Shown here: positions 1-8,490 of the stretch, in pieces
Numbering within the stretch: position 1 is the stretch's first letter
Layout: each line of letters begins with the position of its first letter
NCBI GenBank assembly: GCA_002403105.1
Contig: DHHD01000039.1
Coordinates: forward strand, 1 to 46,682
Direction: 5' to 3'
DNA: 46,682 nucleotides
DNA from: Anaerolineaceae bacterium UBA4781
GTDB lineage: Bacteria > Chloroflexota > Anaerolineae > Anaerolineales > Anaerolineaceae
The notes under the pieces: generated by a model
What the model saw: the letters and a program-made list of their open reading frames with translations, nothing else
Databases searched by the model: none
What the model was told of the DNA's origin: nothing
Position numbers and translations under genes: made by a program

Positions 1-567
1 GAAGAATTGGGATATATTTCCCGTGAAAATCATATCTCGCGCAGCATTTGCATCAAGAAAGAAATAGAAAGCAATCCATCGCTGGCAGCCAAAGTCAACT
101 CTGCCATACAGAAAACCGGTGCCGCGCTAGATGACCTGCTGCAGATCCCTGTCATGGGTCGTATTGTCGCCAGTGAGCCCATTCCCATGCCAGCTTCCGA
201 TTTGAACTATTTTGATCCCGAAAGCAGTATTGAAATTGCCCGCAGCCTGCTGCCCGCCAAAGAAAAGATCGAAGATCTTTTTGCGCTCGAAGTGCAGGGT
301 GATTCAATGATCGATGCCATGGTCAATGATGGCGATATGGTCATCATGAAACGCACTAACCAGGCGCAAAATGGAGAAATGGTGGCGGTTTGGTTGGATG
401 ATAAAGACGAAACCACTTTGAAATATTTCTACAAAGAACAAAATCGCATTCGCCTGCAGCCTGCCAACCCAGCCATGGGACCCATTTATATCAATAACCC
501 TGCCAGTTTACGCATCATGGGAAAAGTCGTGATGGTCATCCGGCAGATCCAATCCATTGCTGTATAA
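1..567 (+). CDS. lexA: LexA repressor, 5'-truncated by window edge
   Basis: This is the C-terminal part of the SOS repressor LexA; the winged-helix DNA-binding domain lies mostly upstream of the window. The reading frame is open from base 1. The first residues match the end of the wing (LGYISRENHISRSI). A linker follows, then the S24 autoprotease domain with the catalytic serine in VQGDSMIDAM and the catalytic lysine in ETTLKYFY. LexA normally represses DNA-repair genes and cleaves itself when stimulated by RecA filaments. The expected Ala-Gly scissile bond appears as Ala-Ser (codons 169-174, context GRIVASEP). The stop codon lies inside a hairpin shared with the convergent SDR gene. LexA identity is well supported by the domain order and the Ser/Lys dyad; a LexA-like S24 regulator with another target set cannot be excluded. 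Confidence 0.9.
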   Translation, partial: EELGYISRENHISRSICIKKEIESNPSLAAKVNSAIQKTGAALDDLLQIPVMGRIVASEPIPMPASDLNYFDPESSIEIARSLLPAKEKIEDLFALEVQGDSMIDAMVNDGDMVIMKRTNQAQNGEMVAVWLDDKDETTLKYFYKEQNRIRLQPANPAMGPIYINNPASLRIMGKVVMVIRQIQSIAV

Positions 568-598
568 AAAGACCCCCCTCGTGAGTCCTTTTTTATAC
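562..598. terminator. Bidirectional terminator between lexA and SDR
   Basis: An inverted repeat pairs 562-570 (GTATAAAAA) with 590-598 (TTTTTATAC). It is extended by GAC 571-573 with GTC 585-587, with a two-base bulge at 588-589. It contains the stop codons of both convergent genes. A/T runs on the two outer arms would give a U-tract in either direction. Confidence 0.6.
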
Positions 599-1414
599 CG
601 AGAGTCCTACCCATTCTTCACATTTTTTCCAGAGCGCTTTTTGGATCTCCTTATCATAAGTAAGGGGAGCAGACGCAAGCGGTTTACATTCTTCAAAATA
701 AGCTCCATTTATTTCAGCCACTTCATCGGAAGAAGCCAGATAAATGGATGACTTCGCGCCTTCTTCTATACTGATACCCTGTGCGGTTGGAAAAGCACTA
801 TGCAGCATTTTGGTATCCACCACGCCCGGGTGGAGACAATTGACCGTCACCCCACTACCTTCCAATTTTTCCGCAAGTTCATATGTAGCCACGATATTGG
901 AAAATTTAGATAGCTTATAGGCATGCCAGGCTTTATAACCAGCCTCATCGTTTATTTTGGCAATATCCAGATCGCGCACAGTATGTGCTATGGATACTAC
1001 GTTAACAACGCGCGCCGGAATATTGTTTTTCATTTTTTGTAATAACAATAACGTAAGCAGAAATGGTGCTAAATGATTTACTGCAAAAGTAAGCTCGAAA
1101 CCATCTTTTGATAACTGAAAATCCGGGGAATAAGTACCAGCATTGTTGATCAGCACATTGAATGTCGGTTCTTTGGTTTTGATCTCTTCCGCCAGGTCTC
1201 TCACCGCTTGCAGGGAAGAAAAATCAGCTACATACCCCCCCAATTCTGCCTGCGGGTATTCCTGCTCAATCTCGTTGATCGTTGATTGGACATTCACCGT
1301 GCTACGCCCATGGATTAGCACTCGCGCACCTTGCTGCACAAGAGTTTTTGCAGTCTGTTTGCCGATACCATCGGTGGATCCGGTGATGAGAATTGTTTTT
1401 CCGCCTGTGAACAT
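593..1414 (-). CDS. Short-chain dehydrogenase/reductase, retinol dehydrogenase-like
   Basis: A classical SDR of 273 aa that should catalyse NAD(P)H-dependent oxidation or reduction of a carbonyl/hydroxyl substrate in the cytoplasm. The Rossmann glycine motif is near the N-terminus (TGSTDGIG, about residues 12-19). NNAG follows near residue 90, with the catalytic serine in VVNVVSIAH and the catalytic Tyr-Lys pair in AYKLSK. The sequence resembles the WW-domain/retinol dehydrogenase-like subgroup; the substrate cannot be read from sequence. The ATG at 1414 is preceded by a GAGGAG ribosome-binding site. The LysM lipoprotein gene ends 23 nt upstream on the same strand, so the two are probably co-transcribed. 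Confidence 0.85.
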   Translation of the reverse strand: MFTGGKTILITGSTDGIGKQTAKTLVQQGARVLIHGRSTVNVQSTINEIEQEYPQAELGGYVADFSSLQAVRDLAEEIKTKEPTFNVLINNAGTYSPDFQLSKDGFELTFAVNHLAPFLLTLLLLQKMKNNIPARVVNVVSIAHTVRDLDIAKINDEAGYKAWHAYKLSKFSNIVATYELAEKLEGSGVTVNCLHPGVVDTKMLHSAFPTAQGISIEEGAKSSIYLASSDEVAEINGAYFEECKPLASAPLTYDKEIQKALWKKCEEWVGLSV

Positions 1415-1437
1415 GAGTCTTCACTCCTCTGTGATAT

Positions 1438-2382
1438 TTATTTTGTATACATGGCCTCTACATGTACTTGAACGGAATCAATGGGCGCACTAACGGAATA
1501 AACATACCCATTCACTGCAACTACTCCAACTTCATCGAGGCTCCCTGTTGCTTCTACTCGCCTCACACCAATGATATTTCCCTCATCATCCAAGGCGGCT
1601 GCCGAAAGCCATACCCGCACGGTCTTTCCTACAGTACCGTTCACAAATACTCTGGTTAAGATTTCAGCCGTCAAACCATCTTCAGAGATGGTTACCGATT
1701 GATCGAGTATTTCTGCTTCAATATAACGGCTTTCATCTTCCACCGGAATTGCGGAAATTAACAAAGAGCTGTAGCGATACGGCTGCAGAATGGGCGGAGG
1801 AAAATAAGCAGACAAGGGAAGTTGCCCTTTGCTGGGTATCATATTGAAGGGAGCAGCAGCAATCTGAGCTGTTAATTGTGAGCCGTCTTCGTCCCCCAAT
1901 GTGATCTTTACCAGCACATTTTCAACAGCGAAATCATTCTCATTCGTTGCATTCATGAAACACCACAATCCACCGCTCTTCTCTTGAAAACAAGCGGGCT
2001 CAGATAAAACAACCGGTGCCGGGGCGGAGCTGATGCTGGCGACTTCGGTGCTTGCTATTTTGGGAGGTATTAAAACCTGCATACCCACTACCATTGCATT
2101 GGGATTAATATCCGGGTTTGCCAGCACCACATCATTCGTGTTCAAATCATAAAACAATGCGATACTTGACATGGTTTCTCCGGCTTGAACAGTATGATAC
2201 TGGGGCGTGGGTGAAGGCGTTGGTAACGGAGTAGAGGTTGCCTCAGCAAGATCGCTTTGCACAGCTCGCGTTGGAGCAACCCCATATGGGGTCAACTCAA
2301 TATCATTTAGAGGTTGTTCTTTTTCTGAACAACCACACAATACAACTGCAGTGAGCACGAAGAGACAAATGTTTTTTCTCAT
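1438..2382 (-). CDS. LysM-domain lipoprotein
   Basis: A 314-aa exported lipoprotein. The N-terminal signal peptide ends in the lipobox LCGC (Cys18). A Thr/Pro-rich tether (STPLPTPSPTP) follows, then one LysM glycan-binding module at about residues 62-107 (HTVQAGETMSSIA ... GMQVLIPP). The remaining ~200 residues look like a beta-rich domain I do not recognise. LysM binds N-acetylglucosamine polymers such as peptidoglycan, so the protein probably sits on the outer face of the membrane against the wall. A TATAAT on the minus strand (2391-2396) ends only 8 nt before the ATG, with no room for an SD, so the mRNA is probably leaderless. The SDR gene follows closely downstream. Confidence 0.75.
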   Translation of the reverse strand: MRKNICLFVLTAVVLCGCSEKEQPLNDIELTPYGVAPTRAVQSDLAEATSTPLPTPSPTPQYHTVQAGETMSSIALFYDLNTNDVVLANPDINPNAMVVGMQVLIPPKIASTEVASISSAPAPVVLSEPACFQEKSGGLWCFMNATNENDFAVENVLVKITLGDEDGSQLTAQIAAAPFNMIPSKGQLPLSAYFPPPILQPYRYSSLLISAIPVEDESRYIEAEILDQSVTISEDGLTAEILTRVFVNGTVGKTVRVWLSAAALDDEGNIIGVRRVEATGSLDEVGVVAVNGYVYSVSAPIDSVQVHVEAMYTK

Positions 2383-2390
2383 GATAAAAA

Positions 2391-2396
2391 ATTATA
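2391..2396 (-). promoter_or_regulatory. -10 element of LysM lipoprotein gene
   Basis: Perfect TATAAT on the minus strand ending 8 nt before the ATG at 2382. The predicted start is within a base or two of the start codon. No clear -35 is visible. Confidence 0.55.
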
Positions 2397-2414
2397 CTTT
2401 CGTATAATACCTTT

Positions 2415-2420
2415 TATAAT
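2415..2420 (+). promoter_or_regulatory. -10 element of C39-like peptidase gene
   Basis: TATAAT 20 nt upstream of the ATG at 2441. A second TATAAT lies at 2403-2408. Together with the opposing minus-strand element this makes a compact divergent promoter region. Confidence 0.45.
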
Positions 2421-2440
2421 GATGTTAATAAAAGATATTC

Positions 2441-3094
2441 ATGATGATCGATCAGACGAATTCAACCATACATGAGGAACAACCCCTCATAGAAAAAGCT
2501 TTTCCCGCTTCCTTCGGACGATTTTACATGTCACAGGGTTTTCGAGAGAAGGGGATTGTTTCCAATGAATGTGGTCCTACCAGTCTGGCAATGATCATTA
2601 ATGTTATCCTCAACCAGGAAAATATCCAGAGCCTTTCACTGCGCAAAGAAAATATCATCTATCAAACACATTTCCGTCTCTGGGACCGCCTGCCAAAAAC
2701 CCTTCCAGCCATCGGTGGCGCTACTGCTCCCTGGGGTCTCGTTGCGGCTTTCAATCAATGGATGCAAAAACTGGGCTTGCCATGGAGCGCTGAACGGTTC
2801 AGTTGCGCCAACCGCGTCATCATCCTCGAAAAGATCATTTCTGGCAAATATGTTTCTGCCCTCAAGATCTGGAAAAACGGTGGGGCGCATTGGGTAAACA
2901 TCATCGATTTTTCGGCAGAGGATGATACCTTATATACCCTCGATCCCAATCCTTATCTGGTACACCTTCCCCAAAATCGCAGGGTTCAGAAGGAAAGCTG
3001 GGAAAAATTTTCAGCAGATTGGGAGAGAAGAAATGGTTGGTCAGCTCTACTTGGCATTGACCGGGAAATCATTGTTTACGCACGGAATCTCTAA
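2441..3094 (+). CDS. C39-like cysteine peptidase domain protein
   Basis: A 217-aa protein with the papain-like triad layout of the peptidase C39/C39-like superfamily. Cys44 lies in NECGPTSLAM, His150 in GGAHWVNI, and Asp168 in LDPNPY, in the usual order and spacing. There is no ABC-transporter fusion, signal peptide or membrane segment, so it appears cytoplasmic or exported by an unseen route. C39 proteases attached to transporters cleave double-glycine leader peptides; stand-alone C39-like domains are mostly uncharacterised, so the substrate is unknown. A second C39-like protein is encoded at 23506-24783. Divergent from the LysM lipoprotein gene. Confidence 0.65.
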   Translation: MMIDQTNSTIHEEQPLIEKAFPASFGRFYMSQGFREKGIVSNECGPTSLAMIINVILNQENIQSLSLRKENIIYQTHFRLWDRLPKTLPAIGGATAPWGLVAAFNQWMQKLGLPWSAERFSCANRVIILEKIISGKYVSALKIWKNGGAHWVNIIDFSAEDDTLYTLDPNPYLVHLPQNRRVQKESWEKFSADWERRNGWSALLGIDREIIVYARNL

Positions 3095-3107
3095 ATTCTC
3101 GCTTGAT

Positions 3108-3116
3108 TGGTATAAT
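3108..3116 (+). promoter_or_regulatory. Extended -10 promoter of glyQS
   Basis: TGGTATAAT fits the extended -10 form (TGn-TATAAT). The predicted start near 3123 gives a ~35-nt leader to the ATG at 3158, or a nearly leaderless message if the in-frame TTG at 3125 were used. Confidence 0.55.
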
Positions 3117-3157
3117 TCGGGGGATTGAATATAAACCGAATTCTTCCTGGAGTAATT

Positions 3158-6100
3158 ATGAGCGAAGCGCTACGTTTTCAAGAGATTATTTTAAAACTAC
3201 AAGATTACTGGGCACAGAATGGCTGCTTGATCTGGCAGCCTTATTACACACAGGTTGGCGCCGGTACCATGAATCCAGCCACCTACTTGCGTGTTATAGG
3301 TCCCGAACCCTGGAACGTAGCGTATGTGGAACCTTCCATCAGACCTGATGACGGACGGTATGGTGAAAATCCATACCGCATGCAGCAGCACTATCAATTT
3401 CAAGTCATCCTGAAACCCGATCCAGGGAATCCACAGGAACTCTATCTCAAATCATTGCAGGCATTGGGTATCGACCCCCTCAGCCATGATATTCGTTTTG
3501 TGGAAGATAATTGGGAATCACCTGCTCTGGGTGCCTGGGGGTTGGGTTGGGAAGTTTGGCTGGATGGGCAGGAAATCACCCAATTTACCTACTTCCAACA
3601 AGCTGGCGGTATTGTTCTAGAACCCGTTTCTGTTGAGATCACATATGGTTTGGAACGCATCGCTATGGCACTTCAGGGTAATTACAATTTCCGAACAATT
3701 CAATGGAATGATCAATACTCTTATGGTGATGTGAATTATCAAGGAGAGCGCGAACACAGTATCTATTATTTTGAAAAAGCAAATGTTGAACGGCTGCGCA
3801 CTATGTTTAACCTGTATGAGAAAGAAGCACAAGCTTGCCTTGAAAATGGTCTGGTACTGCCCGCACATGATTATATTTTAAAAAGCTCTCACACCTTCAA
3901 TATCCTCGATACACGAGGTGCGGTAGGGGTAACGGAGCGCCAGGCGTTGTTCTCCCGCATGCGTGATCTTTCTCGGAAAACAGCGCAGACCTATCTTGCC
4001 CAACGCGAAAAATTAGGATTCCCCTGGCTGCAGAAGAACAAATCTGCTTCTGAACAACCGCAAGAAGAACAGCTGGTACTGAATGGTGCCAGTACTGAAA
4101 TGCCTTCCAAACCCCAACCTTTACTTTTTGAAATTGGGACAGAAGAACTCCCAGCGCAGGATCTCACGGATGCTTTACAGCAGTTGGAACAAAATACAAT
4201 TTCCATGTTAGATTCCCTGCGGCTCGCTTACGACAGTGTAAAAGTATTCGGCACACCCCGCAGATTGGTCGTTACCATTCATGAACTGGCAACCAGCCAG
4301 CCTGATACCAGTGAAATCGTGAAAGGTCCGCCCGCTAAAGTGGCATATGACGCTGACGGCAAGCCCACTAAAGCTGCAGAAGGCTTTGCAAACGGGAAAG
4401 GCTTGAATCTTGAAGATCTGCATAGAACAGAAATAGACGGTGGAGAATACATTACTGCTGAGGTATTTTATAAAGGAAAACCAACTCTTGCCGTTCTACC
4501 TGAAGCTTTACAGAATCTTATTGCAGGTCTCCGTTTCCCAAAAACAATGCGTTGGAATGACAGTAATATCTCTTTCTCACGTCCTATTCGTTGGTTGGTT
4601 GCATTGTATGGAAATATTGTGATCCCTGTGCGCTTTGCGAATCTCAATGCCGGGAATATCACTCGCGGTTTGCGTTTTCATGATCAGGATACTTTTGAGA
4701 TCAATGATTATGCTCAATACTTTGAATTGATGAAATCTCAGGGCATCATTCTGGATCACGAAGAACGTAAGAGAGAGATCATAAAACAGGTCAACGAATT
4801 ATGCAGGAGTATTCATGCTTCTGAAAACCTGGATGAAAAGTTGGTGGATGAAGTTTGCAATCTGGTTGAAGCCCCCACTGCCCTGCTTGGAAATTTCTCC
4901 AAAGAACATTTGGAACTTCCAAAGGAAGTGCTGATTGATGTGATGAAGAAACATCAGCGCTATTTCCCGCTGCTCACAAAGGATGGGGCAATTCTGCCTA
5001 ACTTTATCACCGTTCGCAATGGGGATAACCAACACCTCTCGGTCGTTGCCCGCGGTAATGAAGAAGTGATTGGGGCACGCTTTAAAGATGCTGCATTTTT
5101 CATCAATGAAGACCGCCAGCATGATCTTGAATGGTTCCGCACGAAACTGGGAACATTAACCTTCCATCTCGCACTGGGTTCGATGCTCGATAAGAACCAG
5201 CGCATCGAAAAGATCGTCACAGATCTTATCCCTGTTTTCAATCTATCCAAGGATGAATCGGCGTTCACACAACGTGCAGCTTATCTGTGTAAAGCCGACC
5301 TGGTCTGCAACATGGTTATTGAAATGACCTCACTGCAGGGAACCATTGGAAAATATTATGCACAAGCATCCGGCGAACTAGATGCTGTTGCTCTAGCACT
5401 CGAAGAACAATATTTCCCGCGCTCAGCCGGAGATTCAATTCCAAAGAGCAAGGTTGGTTTGATCATTGGTTTGGCGGACCGCCTGGATTCATTAGCTGGT
5501 TTATTCGCAGCCAATATGGCGCCCAGCGGCACCAAAGATCCTTTTGGGCTACGCCGGGCTGCTATCAGTATCATTCAAAATTTAATCGAATGGGAATTGG
5601 ATTTTGATATCCTGCAAGGATTAACCATTGCTTCAAAATATCTACCGATTGAATTAAAACCTGCCGATCTTAATGCTTGCGCTGATTTTGTCAGAGCACG
5701 TTTTTCTAATTACCTGCTCGATAAAGGATTCCGTTATGATATTGTGGCTGCGATCGAAGGAACGCAGGGCAACACACCCTATCGTGCTTTCCGGGCTGCC
5801 AAACAACTTACCACCTGGGTAGATCGTAATGATTGGCTGGAAATTCTGCAAGCTTTTTCGCGTTGTGTGCGTATCACACGAGATGTCCAACAGCAATATA
5901 CCCTGAATACAAAAATCTTTACAGATGAGGAAGAAAAGCAACTGTACCAAGCAACTCAGAACATAGCGAAACAAGCACGAAAAGATGGCTCGGTAGATGA
6001 TATGCTGAACGCATTTACTCCTATAATTCCCACCGTAAATCAATTTTTCAATAAGGTTTTGGTGATGGCTGAAGATCAACAGGTTCGCCAAAATCGGCTT

Positions 6101-6169
6101 GGGTTGTTGCAGCAGATCGTCAGCCTGGCAGACCATGTTATTGATTTTACAAAGTTGGAAGGTTTTTAA
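3158..6169 (+). CDS. glyQS: Glycyl-tRNA synthetase, fused alpha and beta chains
   Basis: Charges tRNA-Gly with glycine. The bacterial heterotetrameric enzyme is here one chain of about 1003 aa. Residues ~1-285 are the alpha (catalytic class II) subunit, with QPYYTQVGAGTMNPATYL and the QFTYFQQAGG region. A Gln/Glu-rich linker follows (KNKSASEQPQEEQ). The beta subunit then starts at LLFEIGTEELPAQDL and runs through an HD-like region to the C-terminal tRNA-binding part. I chose the ATG at 3158 because GGAG lies 5 nt upstream and homology starts at once; an in-frame TTG at 3125 would add 11 residues. The fusion is known in several bacterial groups. No terminator with a U-tract follows. Confidence 0.95.
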   Translation: MSEALRFQEIILKLQDYWAQNGCLIWQPYYTQVGAGTMNPATYLRVIGPEPWNVAYVEPSIRPDDGRYGENPYRMQQHYQFQVILKPDPGNPQELYLKSLQALGIDPLSHDIRFVEDNWESPALGAWGLGWEVWLDGQEITQFTYFQQAGGIVLEPVSVEITYGLERIAMALQGNYNFRTIQWNDQYSYGDVNYQGEREHSIYYFEKANVERLRTMFNLYEKEAQACLENGLVLPAHDYILKSSHTFNILDTRGAVGVTERQALFSRMRDLSRKTAQTYLAQREKLGFPWLQKNKSASEQPQEEQLVLNGASTEMPSKPQPLLFEIGTEELPAQDLTDALQQLEQNTISMLDSLRLAYDSVKVFGTPRRLVVTIHELATSQPDTSEIVKGPPAKVAYDADGKPTKAAEGFANGKGLNLEDLHRTEIDGGEYITAEVFYKGKPTLAVLPEALQNLIAGLRFPKTMRWNDSNISFSRPIRWLVALYGNIVIPVRFANLNAGNITRGLRFHDQDTFEINDYAQYFELMKSQGIILDHEERKREIIKQVNELCRSIHASENLDEKLVDEVCNLVEAPTALLGNFSKEHLELPKEVLIDVMKKHQRYFPLLTKDGAILPNFITVRNGDNQHLSVVARGNEEVIGARFKDAAFFINEDRQHDLEWFRTKLGTLTFHLALGSMLDKNQRIEKIVTDLIPVFNLSKDESAFTQRAAYLCKADLVCNMVIEMTSLQGTIGKYYAQASGELDAVALALEEQYFPRSAGDSIPKSKVGLIIGLADRLDSLAGLFAANMAPSGTKDPFGLRRAAISIIQNLIEWELDFDILQGLTIASKYLPIELKPADLNACADFVRARFSNYLLDKGFRYDIVAAIEGTQGNTPYRAFRAAKQLTTWVDRNDWLEILQAFSRCVRITRDVQQQYTLNTKIFTDEEEKQLYQATQNIAKQARKDGSVDDMLNAFTPIIPTVNQFFNKVLVMAEDQQVRQNRLGLLQQIVSLADHVIDFTKLEGF

Positions 6170-6434
6170 AATTACTCGATTGGAGAGAGTTGGAAGAGAC
6201 GCTTTCAACTCTCCCAAAGAAAATATCTGAAAACGAATACTGTTCTGCCCAAATCGGTATGGGAAAATGGCAAATCTTATATTGCCAGAAAAATACAGGT
6301 GCACTTTTAGCTTGATCATTCTGAATAACATATTTTTCTAGCATACCATTCCAAGCATCATCGATTTTTCTATGAATGCTGATTCGAACTGATCGAGAAA
6401 GTACTCCTATAATTAATAAAGTAGTGTGATATTC
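6170..6434. other. Intergenic region glyQS-dnaG
   Basis: 265 bases without a convincing ORF. It contains an 8-bp hairpin (GAGAGTTG 6185-6192 with CAACTCTC 6206-6213) without a following T-run, so I do not call it a terminator. The dnaG promoter lies at the 3' end. Confidence 0.5.
6408..6413 (+). promoter_or_regulatory. -10 element of dnaG
   Basis: Perfect TATAAT. The predicted start at about 6420 is ~15 nt before the ATG at 6435. The -35 region is poor. Confidence 0.5.
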
Positions 6435-8369
6435 ATGAATAATATTGAAGAGATCAAATCCAGAATAGATATCGTTGATCTAATTTCAGAGACTGTAAAA
6501 CTGCGCCGGGCTGGTAAAAACTATACCGGTTTTTGCCCATTTCACTCCAATACACGCACTCCCGCTTTTGTAGTTTTTCCAGATTCGGGTACATGGCGTT
6601 GTTTCGGTGAATGCAACGAGGGCGGTGATATTTTTCGGTTCATAATGAAAAAGGAAGGCTGGGATTTTCCGGAAACCTTGCGCTACCTTGCCAACAAAGC
6701 CGGAATCATCCTCGAACCGCTCACCCCCAAGAAAAAAGAAGAAAATGCATACGAAGAAAAATTATCTGGTATTTTAGAAGAGGCGCTCATTTTCTTTAGG
6801 CATCATCTTATGCAAAACGAAAAAGGAAAATCGGTGCTCGCCTATTTGACTGATAAACGCAAACTCTCCCTGAAGACTATCGAAACTTTTGAACTGGGAT
6901 TTGCTCCCGATGGCTGGGAAGATGGGTGGACTTATTTCCAGAATAAGGGATATAGCGAAAAGGAGCTGGTAGATTGCGGATTGATCACCAAACGCAGTGA
7001 AAAAGAAGGCTTTTACGATCGCTTTCGCAACCGAATCATCTTTCCGATCCGCGATGCAAATCAACGCATGTGCGGTTTCGGAGCCAGAGCCCTTTCTAGT
7101 GAGGATAATCCGAAATATTTAAATTCACCCCAAACTCTTCTTTTTGATAAAAGCGCTCTGTTATATGGGTTGGATAAAACACGCAAACCTATTCGTACAG
7201 TCGATCAGGCGATCATCGTAGAAGGTTATTTTGACGTCATTGGGTTATATCAATCAGGTTTTCAAAACGCAGTTTCACCGATGGGGACTGCCCTCACTCC
7301 TATTCAAATGCGCTTATTGAAACGCTACACGCGTAAGATCATTCTGGCTCTTGATCCAGATTCTGCTGGTGAGAAGGCAACTTTGAAAGGACTTGAAGTT
7401 GCTCGTGATTCCATGGATCATTCAGATGATTTCATTTTCGACCCCAAAGGATTGATCCGAACCGAAGCCCGTTTGGATGCAGATATTCGTGTTTGTTCCT
7501 TGCCCGATGGAAAAGATCCGGATGAGATCGCACTGGAAAACCCTGAAACATGGAAAATGATCCTTGAGCAAGCAAAGCCGATCATTACACATGTGATAGA
7601 TACTCTTTCTGCCGGGAAAAATTTGGACGATCCGAAAACAAAGAGCGAAATTGCAAGCAAAGTCGTTCCACTTATTAAAGATGTTCCCAATGCAGTGGAA
7701 CGGGATGCCTACCGCCAGCAGCTTGCCAGAGTACTGCATATTGATGAACAATCCCTATTTTCTATCTCTGAAGTTCAATACATAAGTAGAGGTCGTTCTA
7801 GAAGGCAAAAAATTGAAAAGGAATCTGATGATGAATTTATCAAAGACCAACTGGAGATGCAGCTTTTACCAATAAAGAACAAGATTTACAATCTTGAAAA
7901 ACATCTCGTTCTACTTTTATTCAAGAAACCTGAAATGGTCTATGATCTGGATCGATATTTGAAAAAGAACAGTCTTTTTCCCCTTTCCAATTCGGATGTG
8001 GAATCTGGTGACCTGCAGGTTGTTCTTACTTTAATCTTGAAATCATTACAGCAAGTTGATCTGGATGGCGAAGAATTCATTTCCAATAACCTTCCGGATG
8101 ATTTGCACTGGTTGGAGAGCGAATTGGAGCAAGTGGTTCATGAAGGCACAACGCAGGATCGTATTTTAGAAGACCTTGCTAGGACGTTGCTTATGTTGCG
8201 CAAGATCAGGGTAAATGAGAAAATTAAAAACTTAACCATCCTTCAGCAACCAGAAAATGAGGAAAAGATCGTTTCCGATAACGCCTTGTTTCAAAATGAG
8301 TTAATGGATGCAATAAAAACACGCCTTTTATTGGAAAAAGCGCAATCCTCCCCTTTGATAGGTGATTAA
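6435..8369 (+). CDS. dnaG: DNA primase
   Basis: Synthesises RNA primers for replication together with the replicative helicase. The N-terminal CHC2 zinc finger has ligands C34, H37, C56 and C60. The last two are separated by three residues (CFGEC), where the usual spacing is two (CFGCG). The catalytic Toprim domain follows, with VEGYFDVIGL and the acidic motif LALDPDSAGEKA. The C-terminal ~200 residues are the less conserved helicase-interaction region. Length is 644 aa, normal for the family. I chose the ATG at 6435 over the in-frame GTG at 6426, which is only three codons longer. It sits upstream of rpoD, as in the classic primase-sigma macromolecular synthesis cluster. Confidence 0.95.
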   Translation: MNNIEEIKSRIDIVDLISETVKLRRAGKNYTGFCPFHSNTRTPAFVVFPDSGTWRCFGECNEGGDIFRFIMKKEGWDFPETLRYLANKAGIILEPLTPKKKEENAYEEKLSGILEEALIFFRHHLMQNEKGKSVLAYLTDKRKLSLKTIETFELGFAPDGWEDGWTYFQNKGYSEKELVDCGLITKRSEKEGFYDRFRNRIIFPIRDANQRMCGFGARALSSEDNPKYLNSPQTLLFDKSALLYGLDKTRKPIRTVDQAIIVEGYFDVIGLYQSGFQNAVSPMGTALTPIQMRLLKRYTRKIILALDPDSAGEKATLKGLEVARDSMDHSDDFIFDPKGLIRTEARLDADIRVCSLPDGKDPDEIALENPETWKMILEQAKPIITHVIDTLSAGKNLDDPKTKSEIASKVVPLIKDVPNAVERDAYRQQLARVLHIDEQSLFSISEVQYISRGRSRRQKIEKESDDEFIKDQLEMQLLPIKNKIYNLEKHLVLLLFKKPEMVYDLDRYLKKNSLFPLSNSDVESGDLQVVLTLILKSLQQVDLDGEEFISNNLPDDLHWLESELEQVVHEGTTQDRILEDLARTLLMLRKIRVNEKIKNLTILQQPENEEKIVSDNALFQNELMDAIKTRLLLEKAQSSPLIGD

Positions 8370-8385
8370 TTTCTTCATGTATAAT
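8355..8385 (+). promoter_or_regulatory. Promoter of leader ORF/rpoD
   Basis: TTGATA (8355-8360), a 19-bp spacer, then perfect TATAAT (8380-8385). The -10 ends 6 nt before an ATG at 8392, so transcription should begin on or next to that codon. The 21 bases 8368-8388 match 26894-26914 at 20 positions. Confidence 0.55.
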
Positions 8386-8391
8386 TCAGAT

Positions 8392-8490
8392 ATGCCATCC
8401 TATGCAGTAAGTCTATTTTCAGGGGATTCCAAAGTCATCCTTGATCTTAAGGAAGATTCCATATATAAATTTTCCAATGGAATGAAATAA
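8392..8490 (+). CDS. Putative 32-aa leader peptide upstream of rpoD
   Basis: A short ORF beginning MPSYAVSLFSGD and ending FSNGMK. Its ATG is exactly 6 nt after a consensus -10, and its TAA overlaps the rpoD ATG as TAATG. It has no SD, consistent with a leaderless start. I do not recognise the peptide and find no membrane segment or attenuator-like run of one amino acid. The layout suggests that ribosomes finishing it reinitiate at rpoD, setting sigma-factor synthesis. It could also be a chance ORF in a normal ~100-nt leader; conservation in relatives would decide. Confidence 0.45.
   Translation: MPSYAVSLFSGDSKVILDLKEDSIYKFSNGMK

Noticed and set aside
6185..6213. Hairpin downstream of glyQS as a terminator
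   Set aside because: 8-bp stem but a 13-nt loop and no T-run on the 3' side; does not qualify as an intrinsic terminator.
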